DNA from: Bacillota bacterium
GTDB lineage: Bacteria; Bacillota; Clostridia; Oscillospirales; Acutalibacteraceae
Length of the DNA stretch: 40,515 bases
Assembly (NCBI GenBank): GCA_022706685.1
Contig: JAKJCA010000024.1
Coordinates: 1-40,515, forward strand
Direction: 5' to 3'
Shown here: positions 1 through 7,353 of the stretch, piece after piece
How the letters are laid out: every line of letters begins with the position of its first letter
Numbering within the stretch: position 1 is the stretch's first letter
Notes under the pieces: model-generated
The model's input: the letters and a program-made list of their open reading frames with translations, nothing else
What the model was told of the DNA's origin: nothing
Database searches by the model: none
Program-made: the position numbers and the translations under genes

Positions 1-125
1 ACGGTCTGCTCATCGGCCTTATCGCGGTCGTCGTCGTCGTGGCGCTTCTTGTTCTCGGCCCCAGAATCAGGGATATGTTCCAGAGCGCGGCTGACAACCT
101 GACCACTGCGGCAGCAGCCACCTGA
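1..125 (+). CDS. flp: Flp-type pilin, C-terminal part (5' end outside window)
   Basis: The reading frame beginning at base 3 gives 40 residues and then TGA at 123-125; the first two bases complete a preceding codon that would be Tyr if the missing base is T. The peptide begins GLLIGLIAVVVVVALLVLG and then turns polar (RIRDMFQSAADNL). This is the hydrophobic helix and short tail of a Flp/Fap pilin, in which a prepilin peptidase cuts before a Glu-Tyr-rich segment just upstream. Flp subunits form the Tad pilus filament. The neighbouring tadE-cpaB-tadZABC genes support the call. The N-terminus, cleavage site and promoter lie outside the window. Confidence 0.85.
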   Translation, partial: GLLIGLIAVVVVVALLVLGPRIRDMFQSAADNLTTAAAAT

Positions 126-188
126 GTCGTCTTACCGGCAAATTATCCGTCCGCCGTACAGGGCGTCCGGGTAACGGCTAAGAAATAG

Positions 189-231
189 GGGAGCGGCATC
201 TGTTCAGTGATGCCGGCAGATGCCGGCTCCC
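189..231 (+). other. Long hairpin downstream of flp
   Basis: GGGAGC (189-194) plus GGCATCTG (195-202) can pair with CAGATGCC (217-224) plus GCTCCC (226-231). This makes a 14-bp stem with one bulged G at 225 and a 14-base loop. No T run follows, so it is not a classical terminator. A 3'-end-protecting or processing hairpin for the pilin mRNA is possible (inference). Confidence 0.55.
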
Positions 232-276
232 GGTTCCGGTTCAAAGGAGAGAATTCGTTCTCTTGCAAAAATGAAT

Positions 277-313
277 CAACAAAGAGCAGGAGCGAATCGC
301 CTGCTCTTTGTTG
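277..313 (+). terminator. Rho-independent terminator after flp
   Basis: A perfect 14-bp inverted repeat, CAACAAAGAGCAGG (277-290) and CCTGCTCTTTGTTG (300-313), with a 9-base loop, followed by TCTTTAT. It lies about 150 bases after the pilin stop and before the tadE promoter-like region. The T tract is short, so it may attenuate rather than fully stop transcription. Confidence 0.65.
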
Positions 314-370
314 TCTTTATAACACTGTGTAAGTTCACCGAAATCATCAGGAAAATTCATATATTTTTTA

Positions 371-399
371 TATATTTTTATAATTTTATCAAGTATAAT
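371..399 (+). promoter_or_regulatory. Probable promoter for the tadE-tadG operon
   Basis: TATAAT at 394-399 is a perfect -10 in a very AT-rich stretch 38 bases before the tadE start. The -35 position (371-376, TATATT) is a poor match, so an activator or alternative sigma factor may be needed. Confidence 0.5.
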
Positions 400-436
400 A
401 TGTTTAAACGAGTGTGCCATCAGAGGCGGTGATAAA

Positions 437-865
437 ATGCGGGGATTAAGAAAAAGGGAAGACGGTCAATCCGCCCTTGAATTTGCGCTGATTCTGCCGA
501 TTCTGCTGATTGTCGTGTGTGGAATTATCGACTTCGGCTGGCTGCTTTTTAACCAGCTTGCGGTGAGCAATACGGCCAGGGAAAGCGCCCGCTTCGCTGT
601 GGTCAACGCGAGTACGACGACCGGCCCGGCTCTGATTACGGCGAAAGCCAACGCCGTCGCGCCCGACACCATCAAACAAAATATGACCGTCACGGTGACA
701 TTCTCCGACACAAACACACCGGTCAGGGGCTATGTGACCGTCAAAATAACAACAAGAATTAAAGTGCTGACGCCGGTGCTCGGTATTTTTTCAACAAACC
801 AGCAGCGCACGCTCAGTTCGAAAGTCACGATGAAATGCGAATGCGCCCCGTACGAGACGGGTTAG
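437..865 (+). CDS. tadE: TadE-like minor pseudopilin
   Basis: 142 residues. A short charged head (MRGLRKREDGQS) is followed by ALEFALILPILLIVVCGII, the typical TadE/TadG entry helix in which a Glu follows small residues at the start of a hydrophobic segment. The rest is an extracytoplasmic domain with Cys residues only near the C-terminus (CEC). TadE-type proteins are minor pseudopilins processed by the Tad prepilin peptidase and are needed for Flp pilus assembly. GAGGCGGT precedes the ATG. It is the first gene after the flp spacer, and cpaB follows after 44 bases. No peptidase gene is visible in the window. Confidence 0.85.
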   Translation: MRGLRKREDGQSALEFALILPILLIVVCGIIDFGWLLFNQLAVSNTARESARFAVVNASTTTGPALITAKANAVAPDTIKQNMTVTVTFSDTNTPVRGYVTVKITTRIKVLTPVLGIFSTNQQRTLSSKVTMKCECAPYETG

Positions 866-909
866 AGCCCGTTGGTACCGGGCAGCAATCATAAACGGAA
901 GGTTGTTGA

Positions 910-1638
910 ATGATGAAAAAAGTATACCTCATTGCGACTGTTGTGGCGATTATTACGGGTATCGCCACCTATCTGTTCGCCTCGCAGCTTCAAAAGAACT
1001 CGACCATTAAAGATACCCCGAATTCGCCCATTGTGGTGGCTAAAGTCAACATCCCTAAAAACACCATTGTTACCGCTGATATGGTGGAACTGAAGCAGTT
1101 GCCCACACTTTCTGTCACGCCCGGGGCTTATTCCAATCCGACCGATGTAGTAGGCAAAGTCGCGAGACAGGATATCATGCTCGGCGAACAGCTGGTGCCG
1201 CTGCGGTTCGTTCAGCCCGGCCGTAAAGACAATAACGCAGCGCTGTCCAACCAGTTGAAAGAAGGCGAATACGCCTACACACTCAGCGTTGACGTGCAGA
1301 CCGGCGTGGCGGGATATATCAGCGAAGGGGACTATGTCGACGTGATGTATCTGAAAACATCGCCCGACGGCAAGACGACGGCGGATATTGTCTTTCAAAA
1401 TATATTTGTGATTCGTACCAGCGGCTTTTCGGAAAATTATTCGGCCGAAAGCGCCGGGACCCCGATTTTGGAATACTCGAATGTGACGCTTGTTTTGACG
1501 CTTGAGCAGTGCCGGCAGATGGCGTTATACCAAAGTACGGGCATGGTGCGGCTGTTGCTGAAACCGGTTACAGCCGCCGCGCAGCAGCCCGGTGAGACAA
1601 CGACGGCGCCTGAAACCACGACTGCGGCAACGCCTTAA
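910..1638 (+). CDS. cpaB: Flp pilus assembly protein CpaB (SAF domain)
   Basis: 242 residues. An N-terminal membrane segment (about 5-25) is followed by the CpaB pattern: a SAF domain with VAKVNIPKNTIVTADMVEL near 43-61, then GKVARQDIMLGEQLV, then the RcpC-like domain. The C-terminal about 25 residues are low-complexity Thr/Ala/Pro, suggesting a surface-exposed tail. In diderms CpaB/RcpC helps stabilise the secretin; here no secretin gene is present and the protein probably acts outside the membrane, in the wall zone. GGAAGG sits 7-8 bases before the first ATG; a second in-frame ATG follows at once. Confidence 0.9.
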   Translation: MMKKVYLIATVVAIITGIATYLFASQLQKNSTIKDTPNSPIVVAKVNIPKNTIVTADMVELKQLPTLSVTPGAYSNPTDVVGKVARQDIMLGEQLVPLRFVQPGRKDNNAALSNQLKEGEYAYTLSVDVQTGVAGYISEGDYVDVMYLKTSPDGKTTADIVFQNIFVIRTSGFSENYSAESAGTPILEYSNVTLVLTLEQCRQMALYQSTGMVRLLLKPVTAAAQQPGETTTAPETTTAATP

Positions 1639-1670
1639 TCATGCGGCAACAAGAAATATAGAGGTGAACC

Positions 1671-2807
1671 ATGGATAAACTCAACCTGGTCGTCCTGACC
1701 GACGACATGGACCTCAGAATCCATGTGAAAAATATGGCGACCGACGAAGACATTGTCATCGCCGGCTATTCTGATTTTGGCAGCGCCGGTATGCTGAAGA
1801 TTGAAAGCCTCGCTCCTGACGTCGTCGTGTGTGCTATCAAAGGCGAAATCGGCGAGCAGCGTTTCGCATTCATCCGCAATCTGTTTCTGACGGTAAAAAC
1901 CACCGCCATCCTCCTGCTGACAGACTCTTTAAGCGTCGATACGGTCAACATGGCGGCGCAGGCCGGTGTCAGGCAGTCCATGCCGCTCGATACGCAGCCA
2001 TCCGAATTTTGCGAAGCCGTCAGGCGCGCCTCCGCTACCGAGAAACAGCGCCAGCTTGATAACGCCAGCGGCAAACGCACGCGCTCGCGCACCATCGGCT
2101 TTTTCGGGGGCAAAGGCGGCACGGGCAAGACTACAATGGCCGTCAACACGGCAGTCGGCCTGGCAAAAAAGGGCAAAAGAGTCGCGCTCATCGACCTTGA
2201 CCTGCAGTTCGGCGACGTCAATATGATGCTGGAACTCGAGCCGAAGGACACCATTATCGAACTGGTTCAAGAGAGAGGCGGTATCAACATTGAAAGCATC
2301 CGCTCTTTTTCCATGATCCACAGCTCCGGCATCACCGTTTTGTGCGCGCCTAAAAGCGCTGAATTTGCCGAACTTGTCGAGGGAAGGCATGTTGAGACAA
2401 TCATCGATGTCATGCGGCCGTATTTTGAATATATTATTGTGGACCTGCCGCCTTCATTTAACGATGTATCCATTGCCGCGGTGGAAAATTGCGACGAGAT
2501 TTATCTGGTCTACAACTCCGATATCCTATCGCTGAAAAACGCCAAAGTCTGTATGACCATTCTTGACCAGCTGCAGCACAAAGAAAAGGTGCGCATCATC
2601 ATCAATAAAAATATCAACGGCTTGATAAGATATAAAGACTTTGAGCGTATGTTCGGCATGCCTGTGTTCGGCGTTGTCGGAACGGACGACAAGACCGCAA
2701 ACGTCAGCCTCAACAAAGGCAGGCCGATTGTGATATCCGCATCCCGCACGGCGATGGCCAGGGATATTATGGCGATTGTCAATAAAATCGATAAGCAAGC
2801 ACGCTGA
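1671..2807 (+). CDS. tadZ: Pilus localisation ATPase TadZ/CpaE
   Basis: 378 residues. Residues 1-125 form an atypical response-regulator receiver-like domain. A MinD/ParA-type ATPase follows, with a deviant Walker A motif GGKGGTGKTT at 146-155 (Lys148 is the signature lysine, Lys153 the P-loop lysine) and then LIDLDLQFGDVN. The later segment YIIVDLPPSFND carries the Walker B Asp. TadZ/CpaE proteins place the Tad machine, commonly at a cell pole, and may recruit the TadA ATPase. GAGGTGAACC precedes the ATG. It lies 32 bases after cpaB and 23 before tadA, so one transcript is likely. Confidence 0.9.
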   Translation: MDKLNLVVLTDDMDLRIHVKNMATDEDIVIAGYSDFGSAGMLKIESLAPDVVVCAIKGEIGEQRFAFIRNLFLTVKTTAILLLTDSLSVDTVNMAAQAGVRQSMPLDTQPSEFCEAVRRASATEKQRQLDNASGKRTRSRTIGFFGGKGGTGKTTMAVNTAVGLAKKGKRVALIDLDLQFGDVNMMLELEPKDTIIELVQERGGINIESIRSFSMIHSSGITVLCAPKSAEFAELVEGRHVETIIDVMRPYFEYIIVDLPPSFNDVSIAAVENCDEIYLVYNSDILSLKNAKVCMTILDQLQHKEKVRIIINKNINGLIRYKDFERMFGMPVFGVVGTDDKTANVSLNKGRPIVISASRTAMARDIMAIVNKIDKQAR

Positions 2808-2830
2808 ATCATGCGACGGAGTTAAACAAT

Positions 2831-4153
2831 ATGAGCCTTCTTGACAAAATGGATGTGCGCCGGGGTCCGCAAGGGGCCTCTGAAGACGATATGTTTGAGG
2901 GAGCCGGCGATCCTTATATCGGCATCAAACGCAAAATGCACGCCGATATTATTAACCTCATTAACAAACAAGGCAAGGAAACCATCGACCGGGAGTCCAT
3001 GCGCAAACTCATCGACGAGGCGGTCAATGACGAGAGCAACAACATCCCGCGCGTCGACAGAGCGAAAGTTGCCCAAGACCTCATGAACGACGTCATGGGT
3101 TTCGGACCGTTGGAGGAACTCATCGAAAGCGACGAGTATTCCGAGATTATGGTCAACGGCCCGGACAAAATCTATGTCGAACGCGCGGGTAAAATCGAGC
3201 TGACGAACCTCAAATTCCGGGATGACGCTCATGTCATCAATATCATCGACCGAATCGTATCGCAAATCGGCAGGCATGTCGACGAGACGAGCCCCATGGT
3301 GGACGCACGCCTGCCCGACGGTTCGCGTGTCAACGCCGTCATACCGCCGATTTCGCTTATCGGCCCCGTCATTACGATACGAAAATTTGGCAAAAAGCCC
3401 CTCACGGCCAAGAATCTGATTGATTTCGGTTCCTTGTCGCCCAAAATGATGGCGTTTCTCGAAGCGTGCATCAAGGGCAAACTCAACATCATCGTATCGG
3501 GCGGCACCGGCAGCGGCAAAACGACGCTGCTCAATGTTCTCTCTTCCTTTATTCCCGCCGATGAACGCATTATCACCATCGAAGACGCCGCCGAGATTCA
3601 GCTCAAGCAGGAACACGTCATCACGCTCGAAAGCAGACCGGCCAACCTCGAAGGCAAGGGGACCATCAATATCCGCGCCCTTGTGCGAAACGCCCTTCGT
3701 ATGCGGCCCGACCGTATCATCGTCGGCGAGGTGCGTTCGGATGAAACTCTCGATATGCTCCAGGCTATGAACACTGGCCATGACGGTTCGCTGACGACTA
3801 CCCACTCCAACTCGCCGCGCGACACGATTTCCAGAATCGAAACGATGGTCATGATGTCGGGCATGGAACTGCCGCTGAAAGCGATCCGCGACCAGGTTTC
3901 ATCCGCCATTGATTTAGTCATCCACCAAAGCCGTTTCCGCGACGGTACCAGGAAGGTCACCTCGATAACAGAAATCGTCGGGATGGAAAACGATGTAGTC
4001 AGCATGCAGGATATCTTTGTTTACGAGCATACAGGCCAAATTGAGGAAGGCAAGTTCAGGGGTCGTTTCAAACCCACGGGCGTGTTGCCGTATTGTCTGG
4101 AAAAAATTAAGAACAATGGAGTACTGGTGAACTATGACTGGTTTAAGGATTAG
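2831..4153 (+). CDS. tadA: Tad pilus assembly ATPase TadA/CpaF
   Basis: 440 residues, normal for the CpaF family of type II/IV secretion ATPases. Visible motifs: Walker A GGTGSGKTT ending near 232 (Lys230), the Asp box ITIEDAAEIQL, Walker B RIIVGEVRSDE, and the His box TGHDGSLTTTHSNSPRD near 315-330. The N-terminal all-helical part holds IKRKMHADIINLINKQ. It is a cytoplasmic hexameric motor that powers pilin polymerisation through TadB/TadC. A ribosome binding site CGGAG precedes ATG 2831. Its 3' end overlaps tadB by 20 bases, indicating translational coupling. Confidence 0.95.
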   Translation: MSLLDKMDVRRGPQGASEDDMFEGAGDPYIGIKRKMHADIINLINKQGKETIDRESMRKLIDEAVNDESNNIPRVDRAKVAQDLMNDVMGFGPLEELIESDEYSEIMVNGPDKIYVERAGKIELTNLKFRDDAHVINIIDRIVSQIGRHVDETSPMVDARLPDGSRVNAVIPPISLIGPVITIRKFGKKPLTAKNLIDFGSLSPKMMAFLEACIKGKLNIIVSGGTGSGKTTLLNVLSSFIPADERIITIEDAAEIQLKQEHVITLESRPANLEGKGTINIRALVRNALRMRPDRIIVGEVRSDETLDMLQAMNTGHDGSLTTTHSNSPRDTISRIETMVMMSGMELPLKAIRDQVSSAIDLVIHQSRFRDGTRKVTSITEIVGMENDVVSMQDIFVYEHTGQIEEGKFRGRFKPTGVLPYCLEKIKNNGVLVNYDWFKD

Positions 4154-5105
4154 CGTTATTCTGCTGACCATCAGCGTTGGCTTGCTGTGCTTTTTTGGCA
4201 TTGTGGCCGGCTATGCCGTAGCAACAGCGAACCGGCGCAGGATGAAGGAGCGTATCCGCCTTATCCAGCCCGAAGAGGTTTCGGTTATCGTCGAAGCCGG
4301 CGAAGAGAAAAAGAAGGTCAAACGGCAAAAAAAGAGTTTTTCCATTCTTCACAATAAAAAGTTGCTCGACATTGTACAGGATGAACTGCTGCTTGCCAAT
4401 ATCATGATGCGGGCCGAAGAATTTCTGGTTGTGTGGCTGATTGTGGTTTTTATCCCTTCCGGGCTTTCCGCGCTTTTTCTCAAGAATGCCATGCCGTCGA
4501 TTACCCTCGCGGTGGTCGGCGCGGTCGTTCCTTTGCTCATCATCCGTCAGAAAAAAAAGAAGCGCCTTATCGCTTTTGAATCCCAACTCAGCGACGCGCT
4601 GGTCATCGTCTGCAACTGCCTGCGCTCCGGCCTTTCCCTCCAGCAGGGCTTTGAATCCATTGCGCGTGAAATGCAGGATCCAATCAACAGGGAGTTTACG
4701 CGGCTGCTCAACGAGGTGCGTTACGGCAACAGCCTCGAGCGCGCGCTCGACAGCATGGCCGACAGGATTCAAAGCGCCGATCTCTTTTTGGTGGTGTCCG
4801 CCATCAATGTCCAACGGCAGACGGGCGGCAACCTTTCCGAAATACTCGGGACCATATCACAAACCATCAAAGACCGTATAAAGATTAAGTCCGATATCCG
4901 GACAATGACCGCGCAGGGCAGAATCACGGGGATGGTCATCGGAGGCCTGCCCATTGTCCTTGGCGCGTTTCTGTTTATTGTCAACCCCTCTTATATGGAA
5001 TTCTTTTTCAAGGAAAGAATGGGGAACATCATGATTATCACTGCCGTTATTTTGGAGTTTGTCGGGTTTTCGCTGATTAAAAAAATCATCAGCGTCAAGT
5101 ACTGA
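4134..5105 (+). CDS. tadB: Tad inner-membrane platform protein TadB (T2SSF)
   Basis: 323 residues. An N-terminal membrane helix (about 5-30) is followed by a basic cytoplasmic stretch, a pair of helices near 100-140, the GspF/T2SSF domain with LSDALVIVCNCLRSGLSLQQGFE, and C-terminal helices. The motif GLSLQQGFESIAREM is characteristic of TadB. With TadC it forms the platform moved by the TadA ATPase. The start lies inside tadA (20-base overlap) behind a weak TGGAG. Confidence 0.9.
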   Translation: MTGLRISVILLTISVGLLCFFGIVAGYAVATANRRRMKERIRLIQPEEVSVIVEAGEEKKKVKRQKKSFSILHNKKLLDIVQDELLLANIMMRAEEFLVVWLIVVFIPSGLSALFLKNAMPSITLAVVGAVVPLLIIRQKKKKRLIAFESQLSDALVIVCNCLRSGLSLQQGFESIAREMQDPINREFTRLLNEVRYGNSLERALDSMADRIQSADLFLVVSAINVQRQTGGNLSEILGTISQTIKDRIKIKSDIRTMTAQGRITGMVIGGLPIVLGAFLFIVNPSYMEFFFKERMGNIMIITAVILEFVGFSLIKKIISVKY

Positions 5106-5131
5106 TACCGGCAGGGGAGGATGTTGTCGAT

Positions 5132-6070
5132 ATGGAATTTATGGTCATCGCCTATACGCTGTTCGGCTTTATGGCCGCGACGCTGATTTTCGGTTATTTC
5201 GGCCGCAAGTCCGATTTTAAGCAAAAAAGAATCGACTATATCGAGGATCTGAAGAAGAATCCGCTGTTCAGCGAACTCGAGGTTTCTTTCCTGAAAAGGG
5301 CATTAAGCAAAGCGTCGGCGAAGGTCGGCAAATTTGTTACACAGACTCTGTCCAAAAACAAGTCGGACGCTGTCCAGAAAAAGCCGGTCAACAAGACCCT
5401 CGAGCGCCAACTGCGTCTTGCGGGTATTTTCATTGACCCCCAGGAATTCACAATCATCAAACTTGCGGCCGTTTTTGCTGCGTTGATTTTATTTGCAATC
5501 CTTGCATTCATCAGCGGCGTGCGGGCGGAATTCAAACTGCTGATTATCCTGGTCGGAATGATTGCCGGCTTTATCGCGCCGACGATGTTCCTGCGCATGC
5601 GCGTCAAATCGCACCAGCAAAAAATCAGGGACCAGCTGCCCAACGCCCTCGACCTGCTGGGCGTCTGCATCGAGGCGGGGTTGAGCTTCGATATGTCGCT
5701 GGTCAAAGTTGCAGAAAAGATGAAAGGTCCCTTCATTGATGAACTGATGATTATTCACCGCGAGATGCAAATGGGCAAACAGCGCAGGGAGGCCCTGCAG
5801 GATCTATCCGACAACACCGATATTCAGGAGTTGAAAACTTTTACCGCCGCGCTGGTCCAGGCCGAGCAGCTCGGTATCCCTATCATCAACGTCATGCGCA
5901 TCCAATCTGTCCAGCTTCGCCAGACGCGCAAACAGATTGCGCAGGAAAAGGGAATGAAAGCACCCATTAAAATGATGATCCCGATGGTCGGGCTGGTCTT
6001 CCCGGTGGTTTTAATTATTCTCATGGGACCGACGGTCAACACCATGATTGAAACGTTCTTTAAAAAATAA
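5132..6070 (+). CDS. tadC: Tad inner-membrane platform protein TadC (T2SSF)
   Basis: 312 residues, with membrane segments near 1-20, 105-150 and 275-305. The T2SSF domain contains QLPNALDLLGVCIEAGLSFDMSL, the hallmark of the TadC half of the platform pair. The ribosome binding site GGGGAGG at 5114-5120 is 11 bases from ATG 5132, somewhat long, but no nearer in-frame start exists. It lies 26 bases after tadB. Partner of TadB under the TadA motor. Confidence 0.9.
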   Translation: MEFMVIAYTLFGFMAATLIFGYFGRKSDFKQKRIDYIEDLKKNPLFSELEVSFLKRALSKASAKVGKFVTQTLSKNKSDAVQKKPVNKTLERQLRLAGIFIDPQEFTIIKLAAVFAALILFAILAFISGVRAEFKLLIILVGMIAGFIAPTMFLRMRVKSHQQKIRDQLPNALDLLGVCIEAGLSFDMSLVKVAEKMKGPFIDELMIIHREMQMGKQRREALQDLSDNTDIQELKTFTAALVQAEQLGIPIINVMRIQSVQLRQTRKQIAQEKGMKAPIKMMIPMVGLVFPVVLIILMGPTVNTMIETFFKK

Positions 6071-6090
6071 TCGGAGGCAGTGCGGGTCCT

Positions 6091-6489
6091 GTGAAATGCG
6101 TTCGAGTTTTGAAAGATGATGTAGAGGTCGCGGCATCCGTCGAAGTGGCCGACAGCTTTTTTCGCAGGTTTCTCGGCTTGATGTTCCGCAATCGTCTGGC
6201 AGACGGCTGCGGTTTGCTATTGGTCCCGTGCAGCCAAATCCATACCTTCTCCATGAAATTTGCGATTGACGCTGTATTTTTGGACGAGAATAATGTAATA
6301 TTAATAATTGAGAAAGAAATGAAGCCGTGGCGGGCAGGCAAAAACGTATCGAAGGCCGCAAAAGTACTCGAATTGAATGCCGGCACAGCGGAAGCGCTCG
6401 GCTTGATGCGTGGCGACCGGCTCGACTTTCTCGATAAGGCATCATCAATAGGATTGGAGTCCCGGAACAATGAAAAAGAACAAAGATAA
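6091..6489 (+). CDS. DUF192 family protein
   Basis: 132 residues from a GTG start, with GGAGG 13 bases upstream. The sequence fits DUF192 (COG1430): RRFLGLMFR, then HTFSMKFAIDAVFLD, then KPWRAGKNVSKAAKVLELNAGTAEALGLMRGD. The family forms a small beta-rich domain whose function is not established. Diderm members are often secreted, but here no signal peptide is seen, so it should be cytoplasmic. It sits 20 bases after tadC and overlaps the next gene by 20 bases, which places it firmly inside the pilus operon. Confidence 0.85.
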   Translation: MKCVRVLKDDVEVAASVEVADSFFRRFLGLMFRNRLADGCGLLLVPCSQIHTFSMKFAIDAVFLDENNVILIIEKEMKPWRAGKNVSKAAKVLELNAGTAEALGLMRGDRLDFLDKASSIGLESRNNEKEQR

Positions 6490-7318
6490 AACACAACCCG
6501 AAACCGCCGAACTGTCCCCGCAGGATGCAGGTGTGATCCCTTATGCGGAGGCCTATCCGGCGCAGCAGCAGGGTTTTCAACCGGCGCTTCAGGATTACCC
6601 GTTGCAGGAAATGCCGCCCGCCCAACCTGAGGACAAAAAAAGCCGTAAGACAAAAGGAAATAAAGGCGCAGCGGCTTCGGGCGTGACTTTCAAAAAGTCC
6701 GCGCGCGGCTACAAACCTGCGGAAGTCGACGAATACATCGAAAATCTGCACGCTGCGCTGGCCAACGCGCAAAGGGTAATCGATGAAAAAAGCGAGGAGT
6801 TCAAATCTGCCTATGCCCTTGTGTCGCGCGAGAGGGACAATCTTGCTCAAGAACTCTCACAGGTGAAAGAAAAATTGGCGCTAACCGCGGGACAACTTAC
6901 CCAAGCGCTCGAAAAGATCGAGAGTACCGCCGAACTCGAACGCCAGAACGAAAAGATGACCGAACAACTGCGTTCGATGTATACCAAACTCGAGGCATGC
7001 AAAACCTTGATTACCGAAAACCAGCAAATGAAAAGCCTTGTCGGCGAACTGGAGGCAACGGCGGATATCGAGCGCCAGCACGCGCTGAAAAATGAAGAGG
7101 AAATTGCCGAACTGCGCGAACTCAACAAAAAGCAGGCTTATGAGTTCGCCGCCAGGGAAAAACAGTTGGAGGCTGACTTCACGCAGGAAAAACTGCGTGT
7201 CGCCCAGTTATTGAAAATGCATAAATACCACATCGAACGCTCTGGCGAAGCGCTCAGGGAATTTTCCGCACAGTTTACCGAGGCGAAAAAATGCCTCGAC
7301 GAGATGAAACTCGAGTAA
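6470..7318 (+). CDS. DivIVA-domain coiled-coil protein in the Tad operon
   Basis: 282 residues. Residues 1-70 are a polar, Gln/Pro/Lys-rich disordered leader. Residues 71-100 match the DivIVA N-terminal domain: GVTFKKSARGYKPAEVDEYI, with the usual Phe, Gly-Tyr and Val-Asp positions. The rest is a long coiled coil rich in Glu, Lys, Gln and Leu. DivIVA-type proteins gather at negatively curved membrane (poles, septa) and recruit partners. Its place between the platform genes and the TadG-like gene suggests a role in positioning the pilus machine (inference). It is not the ordinary cell-division DivIVA: the domain is internal rather than at residue 1 and the context differs. GGAG lies 14 bases before ATG. 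Confidence 0.8.
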   Translation: MKKNKDKTQPETAELSPQDAGVIPYAEAYPAQQQGFQPALQDYPLQEMPPAQPEDKKSRKTKGNKGAAASGVTFKKSARGYKPAEVDEYIENLHAALANAQRVIDEKSEEFKSAYALVSRERDNLAQELSQVKEKLALTAGQLTQALEKIESTAELERQNEKMTEQLRSMYTKLEACKTLITENQQMKSLVGELEATADIERQHALKNEEEIAELRELNKKQAYEFAAREKQLEADFTQEKLRVAQLLKMHKYHIERSGEALREFSAQFTEAKKCLDEMKLE

Positions 7319-7353
7319 ACGTTTTATCTGTCCTTGCGAAAGGAAGCGATGCT

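Larger units (their letters stand above)
126..436 (+). other. Gene-free spacer between flp and tadE
   Basis: 311 bases without a credible gene. The 70-codon frame at 220-432 has no ribosome binding site and no recognisable protein. The spacer holds two strong inverted repeats (189-231 and 277-313) and, beyond them, an AT-rich stretch (about 355-405) with a promoter-like -10 element. The layout suggests that the abundant pilin message ends here and that the pilus machinery genes are separately transcribed. Confidence 0.7.

Noticed and set aside
220..432. 70-codon + strand frame in the flp-tadE spacer
   Set aside because: No ribosome binding site, it spans the terminator hairpin and promoter, and the protein is not recognisable.
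2822..3805. 327-codon minus-strand frame opposite tadA
   Set aside because: It lies wholly within the well-supported tadA gene on the other strand; long antisense frames are common at this GC content.
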